Assembly: GCA_046349155.1 (NCBI GenBank)
Contig: JAXMCW010000004.1
Span: 310,001-374,000 of the forward strand
DNA from: Alsobacter sp046349155
Lineage (GTDB): Bacteria; Pseudomonadota; Alphaproteobacteria; Rhizobiales; Beijerinckiaceae
Direction: 5' to 3'
Length of the DNA: 64,000 nt
A model generated the notes under the pieces. The model was not told the origin of the DNA and did no database searches. It saw only the letters and a list, made by a program, of their open reading frames with translations. Numbering within the stretch: position 1 is the first letter of the stretch; every line of letters starts with the position of its first letter. Made by a program: the position numbers and the translations under genes. Shown here piece after piece: positions 9,748 to 18,157 of this stretch.

Positions 9748-10164
9748 ATGTCGCTCTACAGAAGGCCCGCCCTCGTCGTCGATGACAGCCCGGTCATGGC
9801 CCGCGTCGTGGCAAGCTGCCTGCGCACCATCGGCTTCGAGCGTGTCGATACCGTGTCCAACGGCATGGCGGCGCTCGACAAGCTGCGGGCCTACGACTTC
9901 GGGCTGGTCGTCTCCGACTACGTGATGCACCCCATGACGGGCACGCAGCTGCGCAACGCCATGGACGCCTCGCCCAACCTGCGGATGATCCCCTTCCTGC
10001 TGATCACCACGCAGCCGCCGAACTCGCCCTACGCGAGCCTCTTTCCCGACCTCTGCGACTACGCCATCAAGCCCTTCACCATCGAGACGCTGAAGGACAA
10101 GGTGGACCGCCTGCTGATCGCCAGCCTCGAGCTGCACGCCAAGGGCGCTGTCGCCACGGTGTGA
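9748..10164 (+). CDS. Stand-alone CheY-like response regulator receiver
   Basis: This 138-residue protein is a single receiver domain with no output domain. The acidic pocket is LVVDDSP, the phosphoacceptor aspartate is in VVSDYVMHPMTG, the switch threonine in LLITTQPP and the conserved lysine in YAIKPF. It probably passes phosphate or binds a partner in a chemotaxis-like or stress pathway. No kinase gene is adjacent, so its partner cannot be assigned. Confidence 0.85.
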   Translation: MSLYRRPALVVDDSPVMARVVASCLRTIGFERVDTVSNGMAALDKLRAYDFGLVVSDYVMHPMTGTQLRNAMDASPNLRMIPFLLITTQPPNSPYASLFPDLCDYAIKPFTIETLKDKVDRLLIASLELHAKGAVATV

Positions 10165-10179
10165 CGGCTGCCGGCCGGC

Positions 10180-10680
10180 TCAGCCGATGAAGTCGCGCTT
10201 GCCGATCTCCAAGCCGTTGTGGCGCAGGATGTCGTAGGCCGTCGCGGCGTGAAAGAAGAAGTTGGGCAGCACGTTGTGCAGCAGGTAGGTGCGCCCGTCG
10301 AAGCTGCGCGGCTCGCCGCGCATCATGATCGTGATCTCGCGGGTCTCCGCGCCAGCGAAGGCCTGGGCCGGCAGTGTCGCGATGAAGTCCAGCGTCCGTC
10401 CGATGCGCGCCCGCAGCTCTGCGAAGGTCTTCTCGTCGTCCGGCCAGCTCGGCACCTCCGCCCCCGCCAGACGGGCCGACGCGCCCTTCGCGAAGTCGCA
10501 GGCGATCTGCACCTGCCGGGTCAGCGGGAACATGTCCGGCGCCAGCCGCGCCTGCAGGAACACGGTAGGGTCGATCTTCCTCGCCTCGGCATGCGCCTCC
10601 GCCTTGGCGAGGATCGCGTCAAGCGCCTTGAGCGTGCGGGTAAAGACCGGGACCGAGATGTCGTGCGGCGTCAGGCTCAT
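10180..10680 (-). CDS. DUF1993 family protein
   Basis: This 166-residue protein starts at the ATG at 10680, which has GGGAGGG upstream. It contains the DUF1993 core: an N-terminal helix FTRTLKALDAILAKAEAHAE, then FPLTRQVQIACDFAKG, and a C-terminal helix FFFHAATAYDILRHNGLEIGKRDF. The fold is a four-helix bundle related to DinB. The function is unknown, and no metal-binding histidine triad is obvious. It is convergent with the receiver gene. Confidence 0.8.
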   Translation of the reverse strand: MSLTPHDISVPVFTRTLKALDAILAKAEAHAEARKIDPTVFLQARLAPDMFPLTRQVQIACDFAKGASARLAGAEVPSWPDDEKTFAELRARIGRTLDFIATLPAQAFAGAETREITIMMRGEPRSFDGRTYLLHNVLPNFFFHAATAYDILRHNGLEIGKRDFIG

Positions 10681-10744
10681 GCGTGATTCCCTCCCTGTTG
10701 GCGGCACGAGCTTAGGGCCGCCCGGGACGGGAGGGGAGGGGGGA

Positions 10745-11080
10745 TCAGGGCGTCGACGGCCAGCCGAGATCCTCACGGGCGAGGCCTAGCATGCGGTTGT
10801 AGCGGGCGGCGGCCTCGATGTCGTCGAGCGCCATCTCCCGGCTCGGCGCGCGCGGGCAGATGCCCCAGTGGTGGTTGCCGGCCGCCGCGTCCAGGTAGTG
10901 GTTGAAGGCGCGCTCCAGCGCGTCGATCGGTTCGTCCGTCTCGAAGGCCGGGGTGACGAACACGCGCCGCGCCGCCTCGTCCTGCGCGACGCAGTAGCGC
11001 CAATCCTGCGCCGCTGCCGCCGAGAGCGCTCCCTGCAGGGCGAGGACAAGAGCGACGAGCGGGACGACGATGGGCTTCAT
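10745..11080 (-). CDS. Small secreted protein of unknown function
   Basis: This 111-residue protein begins with a clear signal peptide (MKPIVVPLVALVLALQGALS, with AAAA then Q after it). The mature part has two cysteines (YCVAQ and GICPRAPS) that could form a disulfide. The motif NHYLDAAAGNHHWGICPRA resembles short periplasmic proteins of Hyphomicrobiales without assigned function. It stands alone between a DUF1993 gene on the same strand and a divergent gene. Confidence 0.65.
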   Translation of the reverse strand: MKPIVVPLVALVLALQGALSAAAAQDWRYCVAQDEAARRVFVTPAFETDEPIDALERAFNHYLDAAAGNHHWGICPRAPSREMALDDIEAAARYNRMLGLAREDLGWPSTP

Positions 11081-11296
11081 GGGCGGCGGCCTGGGGGGTC
11101 AAGTCCTCCATACCATTCCCGGGGCGGTCGAAAAACTCACCGATTGCCAAGTCCGCGCCGGGGCTGCTTGCTCCGGCCTTGCTTGGCTGTTCCCCGAAGC
11201 GCCGGGGCTGGGCTATAAGATCGAGGCGGGCTTTCGCCCGCTAAGCCGAAGGTCGTCCATGTCCCCCACCCGTCCCGCGTCTGGAAGGTCACGCCC

Positions 11297-11863
11297 GTGC
11301 CGCAGGTGAAGGCCTGGCAGCAGGGCTACCTCGATGGGCTCTGCGGCATCTACGCCATTCTCAACGCGACCCGCTGCCTCTATCCCACCAAGGCCACCGA
11401 GGAAGTGCTGACGCGCATGTGGCACGACGTCATCACCGAGTTCGGCGACAGGATGGCGCACATCTTGCTCAAAGGCACGACGCGCGACCAGGTCTCCGCC
11501 TTGATCCGCTCGGCCGGCGCCTTCACGCGGCGCGAGGGCATCGGCGAGATCCATTCCTACCAGCCCTATCGCAACCGGAAGGTGGCCAGCCTCGACCTCT
11601 ACTGGCAGGACATGGCGACCTGGCTCAGCCCCAAGCGGCGCGTCGCCATCATCGGCCTCGGCAAACCCTGGGAACATTGGACGGTCATCACCTCCGTGAG
11701 CGCCGGGGCCGTGAACTTCCAAGACAGCTATGGCATCCGTGTCTTCCCCCGCAGCCGCTTCGTGCCGGGCAAGCCCAAGGGCACGGAGATCGCGCTCGAC
11801 TACCACCAGACCTTCCTCATCGACCGGGACCCCATCCCGCGCCGGCGGGTGACGCAGGTGTGA
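11297..11863 (+). CDS. Putative papain/C39-fold cysteine protein
   Basis: This 188-residue protein starts at GTG 11297. Near the N-terminus GYLDGLCGIYAILNA places Cys16 at the start of a helix, as in papain-like and C39 enzymes. His127 (GKPWEHWTVI) and Asp143 (NFQDSYG) follow at the right order and spacing for a Cys-His-Asp triad, with Gln9 as a possible oxyanion residue. There is no signal peptide. It may be a peptidase or transglutaminase-like enzyme acting in the cytoplasm. A 6-bp stem hairpin with a TTTC loop lies at 11226-11241 in its leader. I do not recognise a named family. Confidence 0.6.
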   Translation: MPQVKAWQQGYLDGLCGIYAILNATRCLYPTKATEEVLTRMWHDVITEFGDRMAHILLKGTTRDQVSALIRSAGAFTRREGIGEIHSYQPYRNRKVASLDLYWQDMATWLSPKRRVAIIGLGKPWEHWTVITSVSAGAVNFQDSYGIRVFPRSRFVPGKPKGTEIALDYHQTFLIDRDPIPRRRVTQV

Positions 11864-11944
11864 TGGCCACGCCGCGCCGTGCGGCGTTGCGCCTGTCGTC
11901 TGCCGGCGGGAGAATGTCGCCAACCAATACAGGAGGAGAAACCC

Positions 11945-12586
11945 ATGGCAGCCCCCGTCGTGCATGGCCCGAGCTACAGCACCTATGTCCGCACCGCGCG
12001 CCTGGCGCTGATCGAGAAGGGCGTGGAGTACAAGCTGCAGGACGTGAACATGTTCGCGGGCGAGACCGCGGCCTCGCCGCACATCAACCGGCAGCCCTTC
12101 GCTAAGGTGCCGAGCTTCGAGCATGACGGCTTCGACCTCTACGAGACCGGGGCGATCGTGCGCTACGTCGACCGCGCCTTCCCCGGCAGGGCGTTGCAGC
12201 CGGCGGATCCCCGCCACGCGGCGCGGATGGACCAGATCATCTCCATCATCGACAGCTACGCCTACGGGGCGATCGTCGGCCAGCTCGTCTGGCAGCGCCT
12301 CGTCGTGCCGATGACCGGCGGCCAGCCGGACGAGGCGATCGTCGCGGCCTCCCTGCCGCGCGTGAAACTGTGCCTCTCCGAGTTCGAGCGCCTTGCGGCT
12401 GGCGGGCAGCACCTCGTCGGCGGCGGCCTCAGCCTCGCCGACCTCTATCTCGCCCCGGTCTTCGCCTATCTGATAGGAACGCCGGAATCGGGCGGCCTGC
12501 TCGCCGACAAGCCGAAGCTCAAGGCGTGGTGGGGCGCCTATTCCCAGACCCCGGCGATGAAGGGGACGGAGCCGCAATTCGGCTGA
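11945..12586 (+). CDS. Glutathione S-transferase family protein
   Basis: This 213-residue protein has an N-terminal thioredoxin-like domain in which FAKVPSFEHDGFDLYETGAI carries the cis-proline and the glutathione-contact ET pair. An all-helical C-terminal domain contains the N-capping motif GGLSLADLYLAPV. AGGAGGAGAAACCC immediately precedes the ATG at 11945 and decides the start. GSTs conjugate or reduce electrophiles with glutathione in the cytosol. The substrate is unknown. Confidence 0.85.
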   Translation: MAAPVVHGPSYSTYVRTARLALIEKGVEYKLQDVNMFAGETAASPHINRQPFAKVPSFEHDGFDLYETGAIVRYVDRAFPGRALQPADPRHAARMDQIISIIDSYAYGAIVGQLVWQRLVVPMTGGQPDEAIVAASLPRVKLCLSEFERLAAGGQHLVGGGLSLADLYLAPVFAYLIGTPESGGLLADKPKLKAWWGAYSQTPAMKGTEPQFG

Positions 12587-12730
12587 GCGCCGCCCGGCGC
12601 TCTCCCGCGCGGGATCCATCCGTCGGTCCCGGCCGTGACCGCGAGCCGAAGGCGAAGCAATCCGCTCCAGCGACTGGCGGAGACGGATGGCTTCGTGTCT
12701 ACCCTCCTCGCCGTGGCGGAGCCGAAACCG

Positions 12731-14239
12731 TCACGCGTACCGGACCCGCAGGTGCGCGAGATAGTCGGCCGGGTCGAGGCCCCGGCCGGTCGCCCGGCGC
12801 AGGATCTCCTCGCGCGACACCGAGCGGCCGTGCCGCCAGACGCGCTCGCGCAGCCAGTCGCCCAGCGGGCCATAGTCGCCCGCCTCCACGCCGGCGCGCA
12901 CGGCGGGCTCCTGCCGCATCGCCGTCGCATGGAGCTGCGCGCCCATGACGTTGCCGATCGTGTAGGTGCAGAACGAGCCGATCATCCCCGACGACCAGTG
13001 GATGTCCTGCAGGCAGCCTTCGCGGTCATTGGGGACGTCGAGGCCGAGGTGGCGCTTCATCGCCTCGCGCCAGGCGCCGGGCACCTCCGCCACGGGGAGG
13101 CTCCCGTCCATCAGCGCGGCCTCGAACTCCACGCGCAGCATGATGTGGAGGTCGTAGGTGAGCTCGTCCGCCTCGGTGCGGACGAGGCTCCGGCGGACAT
13201 CCGTCACGGCTGCGTAGAAGGCTTCCGGCGTGACGCCGGCCAGCGCGTCTGGGAAGGCGGCCTGGAGCTCGGCGAAGTGGAGCTGCCAGAAGCGCAGGCT
13301 GCGCCCGACATGGTTCTCGAAGAGACGGGACTGGGATTCGTGCGCCCCGAAGCTGGTGCCGCCCACGGCGTAGAGTCCCACGAGGTCCGTGGCGAACACC
13401 GTGCGCGTGAAGGCATCGTCCACGTTCTGCTCGTAGAGTCCGTGCCCCGTCTCGTGGAACGCGCCGAACAGGGCCGGGCGGATGTCGCGCTCGCGGTAGC
13501 GCGTGGTGATGCGCACGTCGCCGCGCGTGAAGGAGATCTCGAAGGGGTGGACCGTGGTGTCCAGCCGCCCGCGCGCGTAGTCGTAGCCGAAGGCGGCCGA
13601 GAAGCGCCTGGCGACCTCGTATTGCCGGTCAACCGGATAGTCGCGCGTCAGGAAGGATGTGTCCGGCCGCGACCGGCCCAGCGCGGCGTCGAGGATGGGC
13701 GCGATCCCGTCGCGCAGGGCCGCAAAGAGCCGCTGCAGGCTCGCCACCGTCTCGCCGGGCTCATAGAGGCCGATCATCGCGTCATAGGGATGCCCTTGCC
13801 AGCCGAGCGCGTCCGCATAGTCCCGCGTATTGCGTACGGTTTCCTCGAGCCATGGCGCGAAGTGGGCGAAATCGTCCGTCGCCCGGGCCTCGATCCAGGC
13901 CGCGTTGGCGGCCGCGCGCACCGCTGCGCGGCGCTCCACGAGCTCGGCCGGCACGCGCCGGTGCACCTCGACGGCATGGCGGATCTGCCGCAGCGCTTCG
14001 CGGGCGAGGTCGTCGGCCGGTCGCGTGCCGGCCTCCTCTTCGGCCTTGCCGAGGAGGTCGACCGTCTCGTCGGCGGCGAGCATGTCGCGGGCGAGGCGCG
14101 TCAGCGTCGCAATCTGGTGGCCGCGCGCCTGCGTCCCCCCGGGCGGCATCATGGTCCGGCTGTCCCAGACGATCAGGTTCAGCGTGCACAGGATGTCGGA
14201 GACGGCGGCGATCCGGCTCTCGAGGGCGGCGAGGCTCAT
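12731..14239 (-). CDS. Carboxypeptidase Taq family (M32) metallocarboxypeptidase
   Basis: This 502-residue cytoplasmic enzyme removes C-terminal residues from peptides. The zinc motif HETGH lies in AFHETGHGLYEQN, and the family signatures WDSRTMMPPGG, HPFEISFTRGDVRITTRY and the downstream ESQSRLFENHVGRS are present. It begins at the ATG that overlaps the stop of the upstream transporter ATPase gene (ATGA). It is the last gene of the dpp-like operon, so imported peptides can be trimmed as soon as they enter. Confidence 0.92.
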   Translation of the reverse strand: MSLAALESRIAAVSDILCTLNLIVWDSRTMMPPGGTQARGHQIATLTRLARDMLAADETVDLLGKAEEEAGTRPADDLAREALRQIRHAVEVHRRVPAELVERRAAVRAAANAAWIEARATDDFAHFAPWLEETVRNTRDYADALGWQGHPYDAMIGLYEPGETVASLQRLFAALRDGIAPILDAALGRSRPDTSFLTRDYPVDRQYEVARRFSAAFGYDYARGRLDTTVHPFEISFTRGDVRITTRYRERDIRPALFGAFHETGHGLYEQNVDDAFTRTVFATDLVGLYAVGGTSFGAHESQSRLFENHVGRSLRFWQLHFAELQAAFPDALAGVTPEAFYAAVTDVRRSLVRTEADELTYDLHIMLRVEFEAALMDGSLPVAEVPGAWREAMKRHLGLDVPNDREGCLQDIHWSSGMIGSFCTYTIGNVMGAQLHATAMRQEPAVRAGVEAGDYGPLGDWLRERVWRHGRSVSREEILRRATGRGLDPADYLAHLRVRYA

Positions 14240-15243
14240 GAAGTCGTTCCATGCGTTGGGGCGCCGGCCAGGTGGCAGGCGACGGGCCAGGTCCCGCCGC
14301 GCGGGTCGAGCGCGGGAACGAGCGTCCGGCATCCGGGCTCCGCGATCGGGCAGCGGGGATGGAAGGGACAGCCGGGCGGCGGGGCGAGCGGACTCGGCAG
14401 CTCGCCGCGGACTGCCTCGCGCTGCGAGCGCTTGCCCGGGGCCACCTGCGGCACCGCGGCGATCAGCGCGCGGGTATAGGGGTGGCGCGGGGCGGTGAAG
14501 ATCGCCTCGGTCTCGCCGATCTCGACGACCTTGCCGAGATACATCACCGCGACCCGGTGGGAGATGTAGCGCACCAGCCGCAGGTCGTGCGTGATGAAGA
14601 CCAGCGTCAGTCCCAGCCGCTCCTGCAACTCGGTGAACAGGTTGACGATCTGAGCCTGGACCGAGACGTCGAGCGCGGAGACCGGCTCGTCCGCGACGAT
14701 CACGGCGGGCTCCACGGCGAGCGCGCGGGCGATGCCGATGCGCTGGCGCTGGCCGCCGGAGAATTCGTGCGGATAGCGGTCCGCCGCGTCGCGCGGCAGG
14801 TGTACGAGGTCGAGCAACTCGCCCACGCGCCCGGCCACGGCCGGGGGCTCCACGACCCTGTGGACCCTGAGCGCTTCGCCCAGCGCGTCGCCCACGGTGA
14901 GGCGCGGGTTGAGCGAACTGTAGGGGTCCTGGAAGACCATCTGCACCTTGCGGTTGAATGCCCGCCGGGCTGCCCCATCGAGCGCCAGCACGTCGCGGCC
15001 CTCGAACAGGACTTCGCCAGCGTCGGGCTCGTGCAGCCGCACGAGACAGCGCGCAAGGGTGGACTTGCCGCAGCCCGATTCCCCGACAATGCCCAGCGTC
15101 TCGCCGCGGCCCACGGACAGCGCCACGTCGGACAGAGCATGGACCTTGCGGGCCGGCCGGCCGCGCAGCGCGTCGAGCATGGAGCGGCCGAGCGGGAAGC
15201 TCTTGCTGAGCCCCTCGACGGCGAGCAGGGGCGGCGCGCTCAT
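14236..15243 (-). CDS. Peptide ABC transporter ATPase, DppF/OppF type
   Basis: This 335-residue ATPase has Walker A GESGCGKST near residue 55, signature FSGGQRQRIGIARAL, Walker B VIVADEPVSALDVS and switch ITHDLRL. The C-terminal oligopeptide-transporter extension has the cysteine cluster CPFHPRCP...CRTL of the Opp/Dpp ATPases, which can hold an iron-sulfur cluster. It is translationally coupled on both sides. Confidence 0.9.
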   Translation of the reverse strand: MSAPPLLAVEGLSKSFPLGRSMLDALRGRPARKVHALSDVALSVGRGETLGIVGESGCGKSTLARCLVRLHEPDAGEVLFEGRDVLALDGAARRAFNRKVQMVFQDPYSSLNPRLTVGDALGEALRVHRVVEPPAVAGRVGELLDLVHLPRDAADRYPHEFSGGQRQRIGIARALAVEPAVIVADEPVSALDVSVQAQIVNLFTELQERLGLTLVFITHDLRLVRYISHRVAVMYLGKVVEIGETEAIFTAPRHPYTRALIAAVPQVAPGKRSQREAVRGELPSPLAPPPGCPFHPRCPIAEPGCRTLVPALDPRGGTWPVACHLAGAPTHGTTS

Positions 15244-16229
15244 GCCGTGGCCTCGGCGGCCGCGAGCCGGTCGGCGGCGTAGCACGCCGCGCGGTGGCCG
15301 GGGCCGACGGCGTCGAGCGCGGGCGTCGCCTGCGTGCAGCGCGGCTCGGTATATCCGCAGCGCGGCGCGAACGGGCAGCCCCGGACGGGCTTGTCGAGGC
15401 GCGGCGGCTGGCCGGGGATGGGCTTGAGCTTCTTCCGGGAGCCGTCGCCGTGCGGCATGGAACGCAGGAGGGCGTCCGTATAGGCGTGCCGGGGATGGGC
15501 GAAGATGGCCTCGACGGGCCCCGTCTCCACCAGACGCCCGGCATACATCACGCTCACCCGGTCGCAGGTCTCGGCCACGACGCCCAGGTCGTGGGTGACG
15601 AGGATCATCGCCATGCCGAGCTCCTGCGTCAGGCGCAGCAGCAGCTTGAGGATCTGGTCCTGGATGGTGACGTCGAGCGCCGTGGTCGGCTCGTCGGCGA
15701 AGAGCAGGCGCGGCTCGGCGGCGAGCGCGATGGCGATCATGGCGCGCTGGCGCATGCCGCCGGAGAACTCGTGCGGGAAGCCGGCGAGGCGCTCGGCGGG
15801 CGAGGCGATGCCGACGAGGTCGAGCAGCTCGACGGCGCGCCGCCGGCGCCCCTTCTCGTCCAGCGCGGTGTGGGCGACGAGGCTCTCGTCGATCTGCCGG
15901 CCGATGCTGAGAACGGGGTTCAGCGCGGTCATCGGCTCCTGGAAGATCATGGCGATCTGCTTGCCGCGGATGTCGCGCATCGTGCGCTCGGGCAGGTCGA
16001 GCAGGTTGCGCCCGCCCCACTTCACCTCGCCGGTGACGCTGGCGTTGCTGCGCAGGAGCCGCAGCATCGCCCGCAGGGTCACGCTCTTGCCGGACCCCGA
16101 TTCGCCGACGAGGCCAAGCACCTCGCCCGGCGCGAGGCTCAGGTCGACGCCGTCGACGGCCTGCAGCATGCCGCGGGCGGTGGCGAAGCGCACCTTCAGG
16201 TCGCGGACGTCGAGCACCGGCTCTCCCAT
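15240..16229 (-). CDS. Peptide ABC transporter ATPase, DppD/OppD type
   Basis: This 329-residue partner ATPase has Walker A GESGSGKSV, signature FSGGMRQRAMIAIAL, Walker B LLFADEPTTALDVT and switch VTHDLGV. The C-terminal cysteine motif is CPFAPRCGYTEPRC. The ATG at 16229 overlaps the permease stop by one base. It forms the ATPase heterodimer with the next product. Confidence 0.9.
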   Translation of the reverse strand: MGEPVLDVRDLKVRFATARGMLQAVDGVDLSLAPGEVLGLVGESGSGKSVTLRAMLRLLRSNASVTGEVKWGGRNLLDLPERTMRDIRGKQIAMIFQEPMTALNPVLSIGRQIDESLVAHTALDEKGRRRRAVELLDLVGIASPAERLAGFPHEFSGGMRQRAMIAIALAAEPRLLFADEPTTALDVTIQDQILKLLLRLTQELGMAMILVTHDLGVVAETCDRVSVMYAGRLVETGPVEAIFAHPRHAYTDALLRSMPHGDGSRKKLKPIPGQPPRLDKPVRGCPFAPRCGYTEPRCTQATPALDAVGPGHRAACYAADRLAAAEATA

Positions 16230-17056
16230 CAGCGCCTCACGTCCATCAGGTCCGCCAGGCCGTCGCCGGTGAGGCTGAAGCCGATGCCGCAGAGCACGAT
16301 GGCGAAGCCGGGGAACACGGTGATCCACCAGGCCTGCGAGAAGAAGTTCTTGCCGTCGGCGATCAGGACGCCCCACTCCGCGTCGGGCGGCTGCGCGCCG
16401 AGGCCCAGATAGCCCAGGCTCGAGCCCAGCAGGATGGCCAGGGCCATGTCGGTCATCCAGTAGACGAGGATCGGCCGCGCCGCGTTGGGCAGGATGTGGC
16501 GGAACAGGATCCGCCCTTCGCGGTAGCCCAGCACCTTGGCGGCGGAGACGTAGTCCTGGCCGCGCAGGACCAGGACCTCCGCCCGCATCAGCTTGGCGTA
16601 GAAGACCCAGCCGACCACGCCGATGGCGATGTACATGTTGACGAGGCCCGGCCCGAGCACGGCGACGATCGCGATCACCAGCACGAGGAAGGGAAAGGTG
16701 ACGACGAGGTCGACCAGCCGGCCGAACAGCACGTCGGCGATCCCGCCGTAATAGCCCACCAGCAGGCCCACGACGCTGCCCACGACGAGCGGCGCGACCG
16801 TGGCGAAGAGGGCGATCTGCAGGTCGATCGTCGCCGCCGAGATCGTCCGCGAGAGAATGTCCCGGCCGAACTGGTCGGTGCCGAAAGGATGCGACGCGCT
16901 GGGCGGCTGCAGCAGCGCGGTGTAGTCGAAGGCCAGCGGATCGTAGGGCGCCACGAGGCCGGGCGCCACCGCGCAGAGCAGCATGAAGAGCAGGATGACG
17001 ATGCCCGCCACGAGGGAGGGCGGCATGCGCGAGCGCGCGAGGGCGAGCGCGCTCAT
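16229..17056 (-). CDS. Peptide ABC transporter permease, DppC/OppC type
   Basis: This 275-residue inner-membrane permease has the usual N-terminal OppC segment (GIVILLFMLLCAVAPGLVAPY), HPFGTDQFGRDILSR, and the EAA-type loop YVSAAKVLGYREGRILFRHILPN. About six membrane segments are visible. The start overlaps the preceding permease stop. Confidence 0.9.
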   Translation of the reverse strand: MSALALARSRMPPSLVAGIVILLFMLLCAVAPGLVAPYDPLAFDYTALLQPPSASHPFGTDQFGRDILSRTISAATIDLQIALFATVAPLVVGSVVGLLVGYYGGIADVLFGRLVDLVVTFPFLVLVIAIVAVLGPGLVNMYIAIGVVGWVFYAKLMRAEVLVLRGQDYVSAAKVLGYREGRILFRHILPNAARPILVYWMTDMALAILLGSSLGYLGLGAQPPDAEWGVLIADGKNFFSQAWWITVFPGFAIVLCGIGFSLTGDGLADLMDVRR

Positions 17057-17991
17057 CGCGCCGCCCGCGGGTCGAGCGCCATCTGCACGAGGTCGGTGAC
17101 GAGGAAGGCGAGCGAGACGACGACGGCGAGCACGATCGTCAAGGCCTGGATCACCGGATAGTCGCGCGCGAAGATGCTGTCGACCATCAGCCGCCCGACG
17201 CCCGGCACGGCGAAGACGCTTTCCGTGATGACGGCGCCGCCGAGCAGCGAGCCGGCATGTAGGCCGACCAGGGTCACCGTGGAGATCAGCGCGTTGCGCA
17301 GCACGTGGCGCAGCAGCACGACGCGCGGCGAGAGACCCTTGGCGCGGGCGAAGTCGACGAACTCGGCGTTCAGCACCTCGAGGATCGAGGCGCGCAGGTT
17401 GCGCATGATCACGGCGGAAAAGCTCAGGGCGAGCGTGAGCGCCGGCAGCAGCAGGTGCCAGAGGATGTCGGGGATGCTCTCGCCGTAGCCCCCGACGGGG
17501 AACCAGCGCAGCCAGGCTGCGAAGACGGTGAGCAGCACGAGGCCGACATAGAAGACCGGCGAGGAGAGCCCCACCTGGAACGTGGCCCTGATCAGCCAGT
17601 CCGGCCAGCGGTTGGCCGAGAGCGCGGCGACGAAGGCGAGGGGAATGGCGAGAAGCAAAGCGAACAGCGTGGCGAGGCCCGTGAGCACCAGCGTCACCGG
17701 CAGCCGCTCGGCGATGATCTGGGTGACCGGAACCCGGAAGGCGATGGAGGTGCCCAGGTCGCCCTTCAGCACGCTCTCGATGAAGATCAGGAACTGCGCG
17801 AAGATGGAGCGGTCGAGCCCCATCTGCGCCCTCAGCCGGTTCACCGCCTCGTCGGTGGCGCGGTCGCCCAGCATGGCGCTCACGGGGTCGCCCGGCAGCA
17901 GCCGCGCGAGCACGAAGACGACGATGCCGATGAGCAGGAACGTCGGCACGATCTGCAGCAGCCGCCCCAACACGAGGCCCGCCCGGTTCAT
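17053..17991 (-). CDS. Peptide ABC transporter permease, DppB/OppB type
   Basis: This 312-residue permease starts at ATG 17991. The family N-terminus (LLQIVPTFLLIGIVVFVLARLLPGDP) and the EAA loop FVDFARAKGLSPRVVLLRHVL are clear. The frame stays open about 26 codons further upstream, but those codons encode an arginine-rich stretch unlike the family. About 165 bp separate it from the binding-protein gene. The sequence there is GC-rich with no gene. Confidence 0.9.
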   Translation of the reverse strand: MNRAGLVLGRLLQIVPTFLLIGIVVFVLARLLPGDPVSAMLGDRATDEAVNRLRAQMGLDRSIFAQFLIFIESVLKGDLGTSIAFRVPVTQIIAERLPVTLVLTGLATLFALLLAIPLAFVAALSANRWPDWLIRATFQVGLSSPVFYVGLVLLTVFAAWLRWFPVGGYGESIPDILWHLLLPALTLALSFSAVIMRNLRASILEVLNAEFVDFARAKGLSPRVVLLRHVLRNALISTVTLVGLHAGSLLGGAVITESVFAVPGVGRLMVDSIFARDYPVIQALTIVLAVVVSLAFLVTDLVQMALDPRAAR

Positions 17992-18157
17992 CGGGACGCT
18001 CCGGGCGGCGAGGCGTCCCCTGCGCCGGGCCGGGCATGAGCGAGCCCGGCGGGACGCGCGGCGGCACAAAAGAGATCCGCCGGCACGGCGCGAGGCCGTC
18101 CCGGCGCAAGGTGGTGGACGGCGGCCGCGGCCGCCGCCCGGAGGGACTGGCTCACGC

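Noticed and set aside
11179..11219. TTGCTT and TATAAG as a promoter pair before the C39-like gene
   Set aside because: The spacing is about 29 bases, too long for a sigma-70 promoter.
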